Assembly (NCBI RefSeq): GCF_008728195.1
Contig: NZ_CP031598.1
Span: 5,022,001-5,086,000 of the forward strand
Origin: Roseovarius indicus
GTDB lineage: Bacteria > Pseudomonadota > Alphaproteobacteria > Rhodobacterales > Rhodobacteraceae
Length of the DNA: 64,000 bases
Direction of reading: 5' to 3'
Below, piece by piece: positions 1-9,551 of the stretch (positions are counted from its first letter, which is position 1; every line of letters begins with the position of its first letter). The notes below the pieces were generated by a model, which did no database searches, was not told the DNA's origin, and worked only from the letters and a program-made list of their open reading frames with translations. The translations under genes were made by a program, and so were the position numbers.

Positions 1-356
1 ACGGCGACCTGTCGGAGAATGCCGAGTATCATTCGGCCAAGGAGAAGCAATCGTTCATCGAGGGCCGGATCAAGGAGCTGGAAGGCGCGATCAGCCTGTC
101 CGACGTGATCGACCCGACCAAGCTTTCCGGGCCGATCAAGTTCGGGGCGACGGTGACACTGGTCGACGAAGACACCGACGAGGAAAAGACCTATCAGATC
201 GTTGGCGAATACGAGGCCAGCATCGAAAAAGGTCTGCTGAACATCAAATCGCCCATTGCACGGGCGCTGATCGGCAAAGAAGAGGGCGATAGCGTCGAGG
301 TGCGCACGCCCGGTGGCGACAAGGCCTACGAAGTGCTAAAGATCGCCTACGTATAA
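1..356 (+). CDS. greA: Transcription elongation factor GreA (5' truncated)
   Basis: The frame is open from base 3 and enters the window inside the N-terminal coiled coil. The first visible residues [14 protein letters not shown] are the conserved GreA/GreB signature. The rest is the C-terminal FKBP-like domain, ending in a typical GreA tail. GreA binds in the secondary channel of RNA polymerase and stimulates cleavage of backtracked transcripts. Roughly the first 40 residues lie outside the window, so the start codon is not seen. Identity is very secure from the signature and the domain order. Confidence 0.95.
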   Translation, partial: GDLSENAEYHSAKEKQSFIEGRIKELEGAISLSDVIDPTKLSGPIKFGATVTLVDEDTDEEKTYQIVGEYEASIEKGLLNIKSPIARALIGKEEGDSVEVRTPGGDKAYEVLKIAYV

Positions 357-368
357 CAGGTCCTCAAC

Positions 369-1388
369 ATGGCCGACCGACAGCAGACCCCGCCGACCCC
401 GCTGGGGATCTACGAGAAATCACGCCGGGAACGGGTCACGTCGATCGAAGTGGTCGCCGTGGTGCTGTCGGTGTTGTGGCTGATCATGGCGGCGGTGTTC
501 TTCCTCTTCATGGACCCCGAGGCGGTCATCGGCGGCGCCGGGGGCGCGGCGTGGTTCATCCTGGTGATGCTGGCGGTGTTCATGCCGGTGGCGATGATCT
601 GGGTGGCCGCCACCGCGGCACGCTCGTCGAAGGTGATGCGCGAGGAAAGCCAACGGCTTCAGGTCGCGATCGACGCGATCCGCCACGCCTACATCGCCCA
701 GAACCAGAGCCGGAACGCCATTAACGAGCCGTCGGTCACCAAGAAGCTCGAGGAAATCGCCGCCGCCCAGCGCAAGACGGAATCGGCGCTGGCGACGTTT
801 TCCTCGACGCGCCACGCGCTGGCCGCCCCGCCGCCCCAGCCTCAGCCGCAGGAGGCGCCCCAGACCGATGACCAGGTGGCGCTGCCCCTCGGCACCCCCG
901 CCGAGGACATGCACCCGCCGCTGGCCAGTTCCGATTTCATCCGCGCGCTCAACTTCCCCGAAACGGCGGAAGACAAGGAAGGCTTCGCCGCCCTGCGCCG
1001 CGCCCTGAAAGACCGCCCCACCGCGCAACTGGTTCAGGCCGCGCAGGACGTGCTGACCCTCATGTCCCATGACGGGATCTACATGGACGACCTGCGCCCC
1101 GACCTGGCTCGCCCGGAAATCTGGCGCCGGTTCGCCGCCGGCGAACGGGGCCGCTCGATTGCCATGCTGGGCGGGATTCGCGACCGCTCGTCGCTGGCGC
1201 TGACAGCCGCGCGAATGAAGAGCGACCCGATCTTCCGCGACGCGGTGCACCATTTCCTTCGGCTATTCGACCGGATGATCTCGGGCTTCGCCGAGACCGC
1301 GACCGACAGCGAGTTGACCGAACTGTCCAACACCCGCACGTCACGTGCCTTCATGTTGCTGGGGCGGGTGACCGGCACGTTCGACTGA
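369..1388 (+). CDS. Conserved membrane protein of unknown function
   Basis: A 339-residue protein starting 12 bases after greA, probably co-transcribed. Two strongly hydrophobic segments lie at about residues 26-48 and 61-83, so the N-terminus is anchored in the inner membrane as a hairpin. They are followed by a charged helical stretch (about 88-140) likely to form a coiled coil, a Pro/Gln-rich linker (about 150-175), and a soluble alpha-helical C-terminal domain. I do not recognise a catalytic motif. It resembles hypothetical proteins found in Rhodobacterales, but no function can be given from sequence. Confidence 0.75.
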   Translation: MADRQQTPPTPLGIYEKSRRERVTSIEVVAVVLSVLWLIMAAVFFLFMDPEAVIGGAGGAAWFILVMLAVFMPVAMIWVAATAARSSKVMREESQRLQVAIDAIRHAYIAQNQSRNAINEPSVTKKLEEIAAAQRKTESALATFSSTRHALAAPPPQPQPQEAPQTDDQVALPLGTPAEDMHPPLASSDFIRALNFPETAEDKEGFAALRRALKDRPTAQLVQAAQDVLTLMSHDGIYMDDLRPDLARPEIWRRFAAGERGRSIAMLGGIRDRSSLALTAARMKSDPIFRDAVHHFLRLFDRMISGFAETATDSELTELSNTRTSRAFMLLGRVTGTFD

Positions 1389-1470
1389 AAACGCGCAATC
1401 GCGCCAAGCATCATTATATTGCCAGCAGAAGGTGTACCGGGCATCATGCCCCCGGGCGAGGAGTAAGACC

Positions 1471-1926
1471 ATGCGCAAGTTTCTTGTGGTTCTGGACGAC
1501 AGCAAGGAGTGCCTGAACGCCATGCGCTTTGCGGCCATGCGCGCGGCCCATACGGGTGCCGGTGTCGAGGTTCTGGCGGTGATTCCACCTGAGGAATTCA
1601 ACCACTGGATCGGCGTGGGCGACATCATGCGGGAAGAGGCGCGCGAACGGATCCACGCCCATTTCGAGGTGTTCGCCAAGTGGATGCGCGACAAGCAGGG
1701 GGTCGACCCCGAGCTGGTGATCCGCGAGGGCGAGCCGGTGACCGAGATCATGGCACAAGTGCAGGACGACCCCGAAATCGGCGTCCTGGTGCTTGGCGCC
1801 GGCACCGACAAGAAGGGCCCCGGGCCGCTTGTGACCCAGCTTTCCAAGAATTCCGGCACGCTGACGATTCCCCTCACGATCGTGCCCGGCGATTTGTCGA
1901 AAGAACGGCTCGAGGCGATCACCTGA
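1471..1926 (+). CDS. Universal stress protein, UspA family
   Basis: A 151-residue single Usp domain. It opens with MRKFLVVLDDS, the usual beta strand 1 with its nucleotide-facing Asp, and ends with a late Gly-rich segment (LVLGAGTDKKGPGP) before the last strand that binds ATP phosphates in ATP-binding members. The ATG at 1471 is preferred because GAGGAG lies 8-10 bases upstream and because it places the first beta strand at the N-terminus; an in-frame ATG 39 bases earlier would add an unconserved peptide. Usp proteins are cytoplasmic and are induced by starvation or stress. Monocistronic by spacing. Confidence 0.88.
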   Translation: MRKFLVVLDDSKECLNAMRFAAMRAAHTGAGVEVLAVIPPEEFNHWIGVGDIMREEARERIHAHFEVFAKWMRDKQGVDPELVIREGEPVTEIMAQVQDDPEIGVLVLGAGTDKKGPGPLVTQLSKNSGTLTIPLTIVPGDLSKERLEAIT

Positions 1927-1981
1927 GGCCGACCCGCGTATTTTTCTTGATTTGTGCGCCACTTGGCGCAACTCTGGCGGC

Positions 1982-2326
1982 ATGACATTCCAATCCTCCA
2001 CCCCGTTTCCCGCACAGGGCATCCCTGCGCAGGTGGCGTTCCAGAGATCGGAACTGGGCATCATCCTGTCCCTCTACGGCCGCATGGTCGCCGCCGGCGA
2101 ATGGCGCGACTACGGCATTTCCTGTTTGCGGGACGTGGCGGTGTTCTCGGTGTTCCGGCGCACGGCGGAAAACCCGCTCTACCGGATCGAAAAGCGCCCG
2201 CGCCTGCGCGGACGACAGGGCCAGTACGCCGTGATCGGCATGGACGGGCAGGTTCTGAAACGCGGAAGCGACCTGAAAACGGTCCTGCGCGTGCTCGAGC
2301 GCAAGCTGATCCGACCGGTGGAATAG
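1982..2326 (+). CDS. DUF2794 family protein
   Basis: A 114-residue protein matching the alphaproteobacterial DUF2794 pattern: an ELGIILSLYGRMVAAGEWRDY segment, then FRRTAENPLYRIEKRP, and a C-terminal VLRVLERKLI helix. Family members are small, cytoplasmic and of unknown function. The ATG at 1982 is chosen over one 30 bases upstream because the family begins close to this residue. It stands alone between the stress protein and nfu. Assignment rests on motif memory, not on a search. Confidence 0.8.
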   Translation: MTFQSSTPFPAQGIPAQVAFQRSELGIILSLYGRMVAAGEWRDYGISCLRDVAVFSVFRRTAENPLYRIEKRPRLRGRQGQYAVIGMDGQVLKRGSDLKTVLRVLERKLIRPVE

Positions 2327-2351
2327 GCCGCCGCGACGCCGCCCGTCACAA

Positions 2352-2399
2352 TTTAGAATCGTTCCAAACCTTGACAGGCGAAGCCATGGGGCGCATATC
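2352..2399 (+). promoter_or_regulatory. Probable Irr (ICE) box with overlapping promoter of the nfu operon
   Basis: An inverted repeat TTTAGAA-N3-TTCCAAA (2352-2368) resembles the iron control element bound by the haem-responsive regulator Irr in alphaproteobacteria (arms TTTAGAA and TTCTAAA), with one mismatch in the right arm. Two bases later is a perfect -35 hexamer TTGACA (2371-2376) and, 17 bases further, CATATC (2394-2399) as a weak -10. The nfu start codon follows at 2427. Irr control of iron-sulfur assembly genes is known in this group; binding here is inferred. Confidence 0.55.
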
Positions 2400-2426
2400 C
2401 GGAGCACCTATGGAAAGGCGCGACCC

Positions 2427-2990
2427 ATGTTCATTCAGACCGAATCCACACCGAATCCCGCGACGCTGAAATTCCTGCCCGGCCAGACCGTGCTGGATGC
2501 CGGCACCGCTGACTTCCCCACGTCCGAAACGGCAGGCAAGTCGCCGCTGGCCGAGCGCCTGTTCAAGGTGCAGGGCGTGACCGGCGTGTTCTTCGGCAAC
2601 GATTTCGTCACCGTCACCAAGGCCGACGAAACCGAGTGGGACCACATGAAACCCGCCATCCTCGGCGCGATCATGGAGCACTTCCAGTCGGGCAAACCGG
2701 TGATGATGGGCGAGGCAACGGCCTCTTCCGGCCACGCCGACCATGACGGCGAAGATGCCGATATCGTCGGCCAGATCAAGGAACTGCTCGACACCCGCGT
2801 GCGCCCGGCTGTGGCGCAGGACGGTGGCGACATCACCTTCCACGGCTTCGAGCGCGGCGTTGTCTACCTGCACATGCAGGGCGCCTGTGCCGGCTGCCCC
2901 TCGTCGACCATTACGCTGAAGATGGGCATCGAGAACCTGCTGCGCCACTACATCCCCGAGGTCACCGAGGTGCGCCCCGTTGGGATCTGA
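2427..2990 (+). CDS. NifU-family Fe-S cluster scaffold/carrier (Nfu)
   Basis: A 187-residue protein with an N-terminal Nfu domain (MFIQTESTPNPATLKF is diagnostic, about residues 1-87), a short His/Asp-rich linker, and a C-terminal NifU domain (about 110-187) carrying the CAGC motif at Cys154 and Cys157. The two cysteines bridge a [4Fe-4S] cluster at a dimer interface, which is delivered to apo-enzymes. The same architecture is found in mitochondrial NFU1 and proteobacterial Nfu. The gene overlaps tsaB by 11 bases and is probably iron regulated through the upstream element at 2352. Confidence 0.93.
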   Translation: MFIQTESTPNPATLKFLPGQTVLDAGTADFPTSETAGKSPLAERLFKVQGVTGVFFGNDFVTVTKADETEWDHMKPAILGAIMEHFQSGKPVMMGEATASSGHADHDGEDADIVGQIKELLDTRVRPAVAQDGGDITFHGFERGVVYLHMQGACAGCPSSTITLKMGIENLLRHYIPEVTEVRPVGI

Positions 2991-3576
2991 CACCCTCGTT
3001 CTTGGGTTCGATACATCGGCCGCGCATTGCGCGGCCGCTTTGCTGTCTGGCGACCGTGTTCTCTGCCTCAGGGCCGAGGAGATGGGCCGCGGACAGGCCG
3101 AGCGCCTGATGCCCCTGCTGGAAGAGGTGCTGGCCGAGGGCGGCGCGCGCTGGGGCGATCTGAACCGGATCGGCACGGGCGTGGGCCCGGGAAACTTCAC
3201 TGGCATCCGCATCTCCGTATCCGCCGCGCGCGGGCTGGCGCTTGCGCTCGATATCCCTGCGGTGGGCGTGTCGACCTTCGACGCGATCGGGCTTGAGGCG
3301 ACGGGGGCATACCTGCCTGCCGTCGCGGCGCCCAGAGAGCAGGTTTACATCCGGCCCGACGGGGAGGAGCCCAAGCTTGTGCCGATCGCGGAGGCGGAAA
3401 AGCTTGGGTTGCCGCTGGCCCTGCCGCCGGCTCCCGAAGAGCTGGCGCTGGCCATCGCCCGCGTCGCGGCAAGGGCCGATGTGCCTGCTCCCGCCCCCGC
3501 CCCGCTTTACATTCGCCCCGCTGACGCCGCGCCGCCGCGAGAGGCGCCGCCGGTGATCCTCGACGATGACACCTGA
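2980..3576 (+). CDS. tsaB: tRNA threonylcarbamoyladenosine biosynthesis protein TsaB
   Basis: A 198-residue ASKHA-fold protein. The N-terminal LVLGFDTSAAHCAAALL strand-turn and the GVGPGNFTGIRISVSAARGLALAL segment (about residues 65-90) are the TsaB signature. TsaB bridges TsaD and TsaE in making t6A37 on ANN-decoding tRNAs and has no zinc site itself. The start is a TTG inside the nfu 3' end; the alternative would cut into the first beta strand. It overlaps rimI, a very common TsaB neighbour. Slightly short because the C-terminal extension is reduced. Confidence 0.9.
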   Translation: MGSDTLVLGFDTSAAHCAAALLSGDRVLCLRAEEMGRGQAERLMPLLEEVLAEGGARWGDLNRIGTGVGPGNFTGIRISVSAARGLALALDIPAVGVSTFDAIGLEATGAYLPAVAAPREQVYIRPDGEEPKLVPIAEAEKLGLPLALPPAPEELALAIARVAARADVPAPAPAPLYIRPADAAPPREAPPVILDDDT

Positions 3577-3979
3577 GGAGATGGCGACCTGCCATGCCCG
3601 CGCCTTTGCCGGGCAGGGCCGGGCCTGGTCGGAGCAGGAATTTGCCGACCTGCTGGAAAGCCCGCACGTGTTTGCCATAGGTGACGGGTGCGCCTTCGCG
3701 CTCGGCCGTGCCGTCGCGGACGAAGCCGAACTGCTGACCATCGCCACCGATCCGGCGCATCGGCGCAAGGGGCTCGGGCGAGAGACCTTGTCAGCGTTCG
3801 AGGCCGGTGCCGTGGCGCGCGGGGTGACGCGGGCGTTTCTCGAGGTTTCGGACGGAAATACGGGCGCAATCGCACTGTACCGGGCCGCCGGTTACGCGGA
3901 GACGGGCCGGCGCAAGGGCTATTACCAGACGCCGGATGGTCGGGAGGATGCGCTCTTGATGGAGAAGGCGCTCGGCTGA
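3566..3979 (+). CDS. rimI: GNAT N-acetyltransferase, RimI type
   Basis: A 137-residue GNAT domain. The acetyl-CoA pyrophosphate loop is visible as AHRRKGLGRETLSAFE (about residues 66-81), followed by the V-shaped strand region FLEVSDGNTGAIALYRAAGY, which is characteristic of RimI. RimI acetylates the N-terminal alanine of ribosomal protein S18. The start overlaps the end of tsaB by 11 bases and the tsaB-rimI pairing strengthens the call. A broader protein-alanine acetyltransferase role cannot be excluded. Confidence 0.85.
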   Translation: MTPEEMATCHARAFAGQGRAWSEQEFADLLESPHVFAIGDGCAFALGRAVADEAELLTIATDPAHRRKGLGRETLSAFEAGAVARGVTRAFLEVSDGNTGAIALYRAAGYAETGRRKGYYQTPDGREDALLMEKALG

Positions 3980-4008
3980 GCCTCGGCGGTGGCGGGTGTT
4001 GCCATGTC

Positions 4009-4046
4009 GGACGCCTCCGGCGGGAGTATTTCGGGAAAGATGAAAG
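4009..4046 (+). repeat. 38-bp extragenic repeat, copy 1
   Basis: This 38-base stretch is identical to 29887-29924. It contains a small hairpin (CTCC/GGAG) followed by GTATTTCGGGAAAGATGAAAG. A degenerate copy lies on the minus strand at 54397-54427. Here it sits 30 bases after rimI, at the end of the nfu operon, where it could serve as a weak terminator. I recognise the pattern as a dispersed extragenic element of Rhodobacteraceae genomes; its function is not known to me. Confidence 0.8.
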
Positions 4047-4228
4047 ACGGGGCGCGCCTGCCATCTGCCGCGCCGGAAGCCGCCCGGTTTTTGACGCAGG
4101 GGCAGGACTCATCTTCTATTGACCCGAGGCGGCAAACGCGGGCTTACTTGCCCCCATTGCATCAAGCCCGCGCACAGGAAGAGGCCAAACACGCCCGGCA
4201 CGCGCGGTCACGTTCAGGGAGAGATACG

Positions 4229-5218
<990 letters not shown>

Positions 5219-5224
5219 CCGCGG

Positions 5225-6859
5225 ATGACGGGCGAACACGATACGGGGCGGCAGGCATCTGCCGCCCCGGCCATTGAACTGAGGGGCATCTCCAAGGCCT
5301 TCGGCCCGGTTCAGGCGAACAAGGACATTTCGATCACCGTGGCGCCCGGCACGATCCACGGGATCATCGGCGAGAACGGGGCGGGCAAGTCGACCCTGAT
5401 GTCGATCCTCTACGGGTTCTACAAGGCCGACAGCGGCAAGATCTTCATCAAGGGCCGCGAAACACGCATCCCCGACAGCCAGGCCGCCATTTCCGCGGGC
5501 ATCGGCATGGTCTTCCAGCATTTCAAGCTGGTGGAGAACTTCACCGTTCTGGAAAACGTGATCCTCGGGGCCGAGGATGGGCGTCTTCTCAAGCCCAGCC
5601 TCGCCAAGGCGCGCAAGTCGCTTGAAGAGCTGGCCGAGGAATACGAGCTTCACGTCAAGCCCGACGCGAAGATCGAGGATATCGGCGTCGGCATGCAGCA
5701 GCGGGTCGAGATCCTCAAGGCGCTCTACCGGCAGGCCGATATCCTGATCCTCGACGAGCCGACGGGCGTGCTGACCCCGGCCGAGGCCGACCAGCTGTTC
5801 CGTATCCTCGCGCGGCTGAAGGAAGAGGGGAAGACGATCATCCTCATCACCCACAAGCTGCGCGAGATCATGGAGATCACCGACACGGTCAGCGTCATGC
5901 GGCGCGGCGAGATGGTCGAGACGGTGAAAACCGACGAGACCAGCCCCGAACAACTGGCCGAACTGATGGTGGGGCGGAAGGTGCTATTGCGGGTCGCGAA
6001 GTCGCCGGCGCAACCCGGTAACGCGGTGCTGAATGTCAAAGGCCTGAAAGTGACCGACAGCCAGGGCGTCGAACGGTTGCGTGGCATCGACCTGACCGTG
6101 CGGGCCGGCGAAATCGTTGGTCTCGCCGGCGTTGCGGGCAACGGGCAGTCGGAACTGCTGGAGGTGCTTGGCGGTATCCGCGAGGCCCGCGGCGAGGTGC
6201 GGGTGAATGGTCAGCCGCTGACCCTGAGCGGCAGCGGCGCCAATGGCCGCGACCGGCGCGCCGCCGGCATCGGCCACGTGCCCGAGGATCGCCAGCGCGA
6301 AGGCCTGATCATGGATTACGCCGCGTGGGAGAACATGATCTTCGGCTATCACCGCGACCCGTCCACCGGGCGTGGCGTGCTGATGAACAACGCCGCCATC
6401 ATGGCCGAGGCGCGCGACAAGATGGGCCGCTTCGACGTGCGCCCGCCGGATGAGAAACTGTCGGCCAAGAATTTCAGCGGCGGCAATCAGCAGAAGATCG
6501 TTCTGGCCCGCGAGATCGAGCGGAACCCCGATATCCTGCTGATCGGCCAACCGACACGCGGCGTCGATATCGGCGCGATCGAATTCATTCACAGCCAGAT
6601 CATCCGCCTGCGCGACGAAGGCAAGGCGATCCTGCTGGTCAGCGTCGAGCTTGACGAGATCATGTCGCTCTCCGACCGGATTGCCGTGATGTTCGACGGC
6701 AAGATCATGGGCGAACGGCGCCCGGACGAGACCGACGAGACCGAGCTTGGCCTGCTGATGGCCGGCATCGAGGGCAAGCCCGAGGATGCCTTCAAGGCGG
6801 TCGAGGAGGCGCAGTTCGCCCAGGCCGCCGAGACCGAAGAGGAGAAGCATCATGGATAG
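5225..6859 (+). CDS. ABC transporter ATP-binding protein, tandem NBD (nucleoside/BMP type)
   Basis: A 544-residue protein with two fused nucleotide-binding domains, as in RbsA/NupO. NBD1 has Walker A GENGAGKST (about residue 56) and Walker B ILILDEPTGVL. NBD2 has a degenerate Walker A (GVAGNGQSE), signature SGGNQQK and Walker B LLIGQPTRGVD, the asymmetry normal for this family. It powers import with the two permeases at 6852 and 8586. It lies 6 bases after the binding protein and its end overlaps the next gene, so the operon is translationally tight. Confidence 0.92.
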   Translation: MTGEHDTGRQASAAPAIELRGISKAFGPVQANKDISITVAPGTIHGIIGENGAGKSTLMSILYGFYKADSGKIFIKGRETRIPDSQAAISAGIGMVFQHFKLVENFTVLENVILGAEDGRLLKPSLAKARKSLEELAEEYELHVKPDAKIEDIGVGMQQRVEILKALYRQADILILDEPTGVLTPAEADQLFRILARLKEEGKTIILITHKLREIMEITDTVSVMRRGEMVETVKTDETSPEQLAELMVGRKVLLRVAKSPAQPGNAVLNVKGLKVTDSQGVERLRGIDLTVRAGEIVGLAGVAGNGQSELLEVLGGIREARGEVRVNGQPLTLSGSGANGRDRRAAGIGHVPEDRQREGLIMDYAAWENMIFGYHRDPSTGRGVLMNNAAIMAEARDKMGRFDVRPPDEKLSAKNFSGGNQQKIVLAREIERNPDILLIGQPTRGVDIGAIEFIHSQIIRLRDEGKAILLVSVELDEIMSLSDRIAVMFDGKIMGERRPDETDETELGLLMAGIEGKPEDAFKAVEEAQFAQAAETEEEKHHG

Positions 6860-7949
6860 GATGCCGGCCTGGGTCGATGCGGTGCTGGTGCCGCTTATTT
6901 CGCTTGTCCTCGCAGCGCTGATTTCGGCCCTGGTGATCCTCTTCATCGGCGAAGACCCGATCGCGGCGGTCAAGCTGATGGTGACCGGCGCGCTGGGCTC
7001 GACCTATGGCTGGGGCTACACGCTCTATTACGCCACCAATTTCCTGTTCACCGGGCTGGCCTTTGCCGTGGCAAGCCATGCGGGGCTGTTCAACATCGGC
7101 TCGGAAGGGCAGGCGATGATCGGCGGGCTGGGCGTGGCACTGGTGTGCCTCGCGATCCCCTGGCCGCACTGGGCGCTGGCCCTGCCGGCGGCCATCGTCG
7201 GCGCGGCGGCGTTCGGGGCGCTCTGGGCGCTCATCCCGGCGTGGCTGCAGGCCAAGCGCGGCAGCCATATCGTGATCACCACCATCATGTTCAACTTCAT
7301 CGCCGCAGCCGTGCTGAATTACATGCTGGTCAATATCCTGCGCCCCGCCGGCTCGATGGACCCGGCAACCGCGAAATTCCCCGAAGGCGCGCATCTGCCC
7401 ACATTGCACGATCTTCTGGCGCCGCTGGGCATCGCGTTCTCCAAGGCGGCGCCTGCGAATATCAGCCTGCTGGTGGCGGTGGCGGCCTGCGTTCTGGTGT
7501 GGCTCCTCGTCTGGCGCACGCGGCTGGGCTTCGAGATCCGCGCGCTGGGGCATTCCGAAAGCGCCTCGCGCTATGCCGGCATTCCGCCCGTGAAAATCGT
7601 CGTGATCGCCATGCTGATCTCCGGCGCGCTGTCGGGCTGCATGGCGATCAACAACGTCATGGGCGAGGCCGAGCGGCTTATCCTGAACGCAACCGAGGGG
7701 GCGGGCTTCATCGGCATCGCCGTGGCGCTGATGGGGCGCAATCACCCGCTGGGCGTGTTCCTGGCCGCGATCCTGTTCGGCTTCCTCTACCAGGGCGGGG
7801 CCGAGCTGGCGCTGTGGACGTCCATTCCGCGTGAGCTGATCGTGGTGATCCAGGCACTGGTGATCCTGTTCACCGGCGCGCTCGACAACATGGTGCGCAT
7901 GCCGCTCGAACGCATCTTCATGGCAACCCGCAAGCGGAGGCGCACGTGA
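6852..7949 (+). CDS. ABC transporter permease, BMP/nucleoside type (first subunit)
   Basis: A 365-residue integral membrane protein with about ten hydrophobic segments. The SHAGLFNIGSEGQAMIGGL motif (about residues 74-92) is the conserved cytoplasmic coupling region of the NupP/YufP branch of the BPD_transp_2 superfamily. The ATG at 6852 has a GAGGAGAAG ribosome site and overlaps the stop of the ATPase gene; an earlier in-frame start would run deep into that gene. The stop overlaps the GTG of the LysE gene by 4 bases. Confidence 0.9.
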   Translation: MDRMPAWVDAVLVPLISLVLAALISALVILFIGEDPIAAVKLMVTGALGSTYGWGYTLYYATNFLFTGLAFAVASHAGLFNIGSEGQAMIGGLGVALVCLAIPWPHWALALPAAIVGAAAFGALWALIPAWLQAKRGSHIVITTIMFNFIAAAVLNYMLVNILRPAGSMDPATAKFPEGAHLPTLHDLLAPLGIAFSKAAPANISLLVAVAACVLVWLLVWRTRLGFEIRALGHSESASRYAGIPPVKIVVIAMLISGALSGCMAINNVMGEAERLILNATEGAGFIGIAVALMGRNHPLGVFLAAILFGFLYQGGAELALWTSIPRELIVVIQALVILFTGALDNMVRMPLERIFMATRKRRRT

Positions 7950-8581
7950 CCGAGCTTTCACCCTACCTGCCCGGTTTCATCGCCGCCTATGCGATCCTGC
8001 TGGTGGGCGCGTCCTCACCCGGCCCGGCCGTGGCGATGCTCTTGGGCATCTCGACGACGCAGGGGCGCGGGCCGGCCCTGATCACCTGTTTTGGCATCGC
8101 CACCGGCAGCATGACGATCAACCTGCTGACCATGGTCGGCGTCGGGCTGCTCTTGTCCCAGGCGGCCTGGGCGATGAACCTGCTGCGGCTGGTGGGCTCG
8201 GCCTACCTGCTCTGGCTGGCATGGGGCGCCTTCCGCAAGGCGCTGAACCCGCCAAAGGTAAGCGTCAAGCAGATGGCGCCCCAGTCGGCAAAGGCACTGT
8301 TCATCAAGGGCTACCTGTTGCAGGTCACGAACCCCAAGGCCATCGCCTTCTGGCTGGCAATCGCGGCGGTAGGCGCAGTGAACGGGGCGCCCGCGCCGGT
8401 GATCGCAGCCTTCGTAACAGGCGCCTTCGTCATTTCCTTCGCGATGCACGCGGCCTGGGCCGTCGTGCTGTCCTCGCGCCCGGTGCGCGCCGCCTATGCC
8501 GGCGGGCGCCGATGGATCGAGGCCGGCCTCGGCGGCTTCTTCACCTTCGCCGCCTTCAAGCTGGCGACGGCAGAAAGGTAG
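7946..8581 (+). CDS. LysE/RhtB-family exporter
   Basis: A 211-residue protein with six predicted membrane segments. The N-terminal GASSPGPAVAMLLGIS segment (about residues 18-33) is the LysE/RhtB signature. Members export amino acids or related small molecules. It begins with GTG in a GTGA overlap with the first permease gene and ends 4 bases before the second, so an exporter sits between the two permeases of an importer. The substrate cannot be read from sequence. Confidence 0.85.
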   Translation: MTELSPYLPGFIAAYAILLVGASSPGPAVAMLLGISTTQGRGPALITCFGIATGSMTINLLTMVGVGLLLSQAAWAMNLLRLVGSAYLLWLAWGAFRKALNPPKVSVKQMAPQSAKALFIKGYLLQVTNPKAIAFWLAIAAVGAVNGAPAPVIAAFVTGAFVISFAMHAAWAVVLSSRPVRAAYAGGRRWIEAGLGGFFTFAAFKLATAER

Positions 8582-8585
8582 TCCG

Positions 8586-9551
8586 ATGGATTTCATGACC
8601 GCCCTGCAAGTGCTCGACAGCACGGTCCGGCTGGCCACGCCGCTTCTGCTGGCCTGCCTTGCCGGGCTGTTCAGCGAGCGAGCGGGCATTTTCGATATCG
8701 GGCTGGAGGGCAAGATGCTGATCGCGGCGTTTTTCTCGGCGGCGGTGGCCTATGTCAGCGGATCGGTCTGGCTGGGGCTTCTGGCGGGGATCGGGTCTTC
8801 GATGCTGCTGGCGGGGCTGCACGGGCTGGCGTCGATCACCTTTCGGGGCAATCAGCTGATCTCGGGCGTGGCGATCAACTTCCTGGCCGCCGGCATGACC
8901 GTGCTGATCGCGCAGGACTGGTTCGCGCAGGGCGGCCGGACCCCCTCGCTGATCGGCGCGGCCCGGTTCGAGCCGATCACCCTGCCGCTGGCCGAAACGC
9001 TGGGCGGCGTGCCGGTGCTGGGGCCGATCTATGCCGAACTGATCTCGGGGCACACGATCCTTGTTTACCTCGCGCTCCTCTGCGTGCCGGCAACGTGGTG
9101 GGTTCTGTTCCGCACGCGCTTCGGCCTGCGCCTTCGGGCCGTGGGCGAGAACCCGGCGGCGGTTGATACGGCGGGCATTTCGGTTGTGGGGATGCGCTAT
9201 GCCGCCGTTCTCATCTGCGGCGTACTGTGCGGCATCGCCGGTGCCTACCTGGCGACGGCGCTGCAGGCCGGGTTCGTCAAGGACATGACGGCGGGCCGGG
9301 GCTATATCGCCCTCGCCGCACTGATCTTCGCCAAGTGGCGGCCGTGGTATGCGCTGTCGGCGACGCTGCTCTTCGGATTCCTTCAGGCGGTCGCGCTGCG
9401 GTACCAGAATATCGAACTGGGCGGGCTGGTCATCCCGGTGCAGCTGATGGATGCGCTGCCCTATATCCTGACGGTCATCATCCTGGCCGGGTTCGTCGGA
9501 AAGGCGATTCCACCGCGGGCGGGCGGCCAGCCCTACGTCAAGGAACGCTAG
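8586..9551 (+). CDS. ABC transporter permease, BMP/nucleoside type (second subunit)
   Basis: A 321-residue integral membrane protein of the NupQ/YufQ branch. The SERAGIFDIGLEGKMLIAAF motif (about residues 27-46) is the counterpart of the coupling motif in the first permease. About nine hydrophobic segments follow. The ATG at 8586 is the closest good start after the LysE stop. It is the partner of the permease at 6852 and ends the operon. Confidence 0.9.
   Translation: MDFMTALQVLDSTVRLATPLLLACLAGLFSERAGIFDIGLEGKMLIAAFFSAAVAYVSGSVWLGLLAGIGSSMLLAGLHGLASITFRGNQLISGVAINFLAAGMTVLIAQDWFAQGGRTPSLIGAARFEPITLPLAETLGGVPVLGPIYAELISGHTILVYLALLCVPATWWVLFRTRFGLRLRAVGENPAAVDTAGISVVGMRYAAVLICGVLCGIAGAYLATALQAGFVKDMTAGRGYIALAALIFAKWRPWYALSATLLFGFLQAVALRYQNIELGGLVIPVQLMDALPYILTVIILAGFVGKAIPPRAGGQPYVKER

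Noticed and set aside
4091..4119. TTGACG-N17-TTCTAT as promoter of the BMP operon
   Set aside because: The -10 matches only three of six consensus bases and other weak candidates exist in the same spacer, so it was not listed as a feature.
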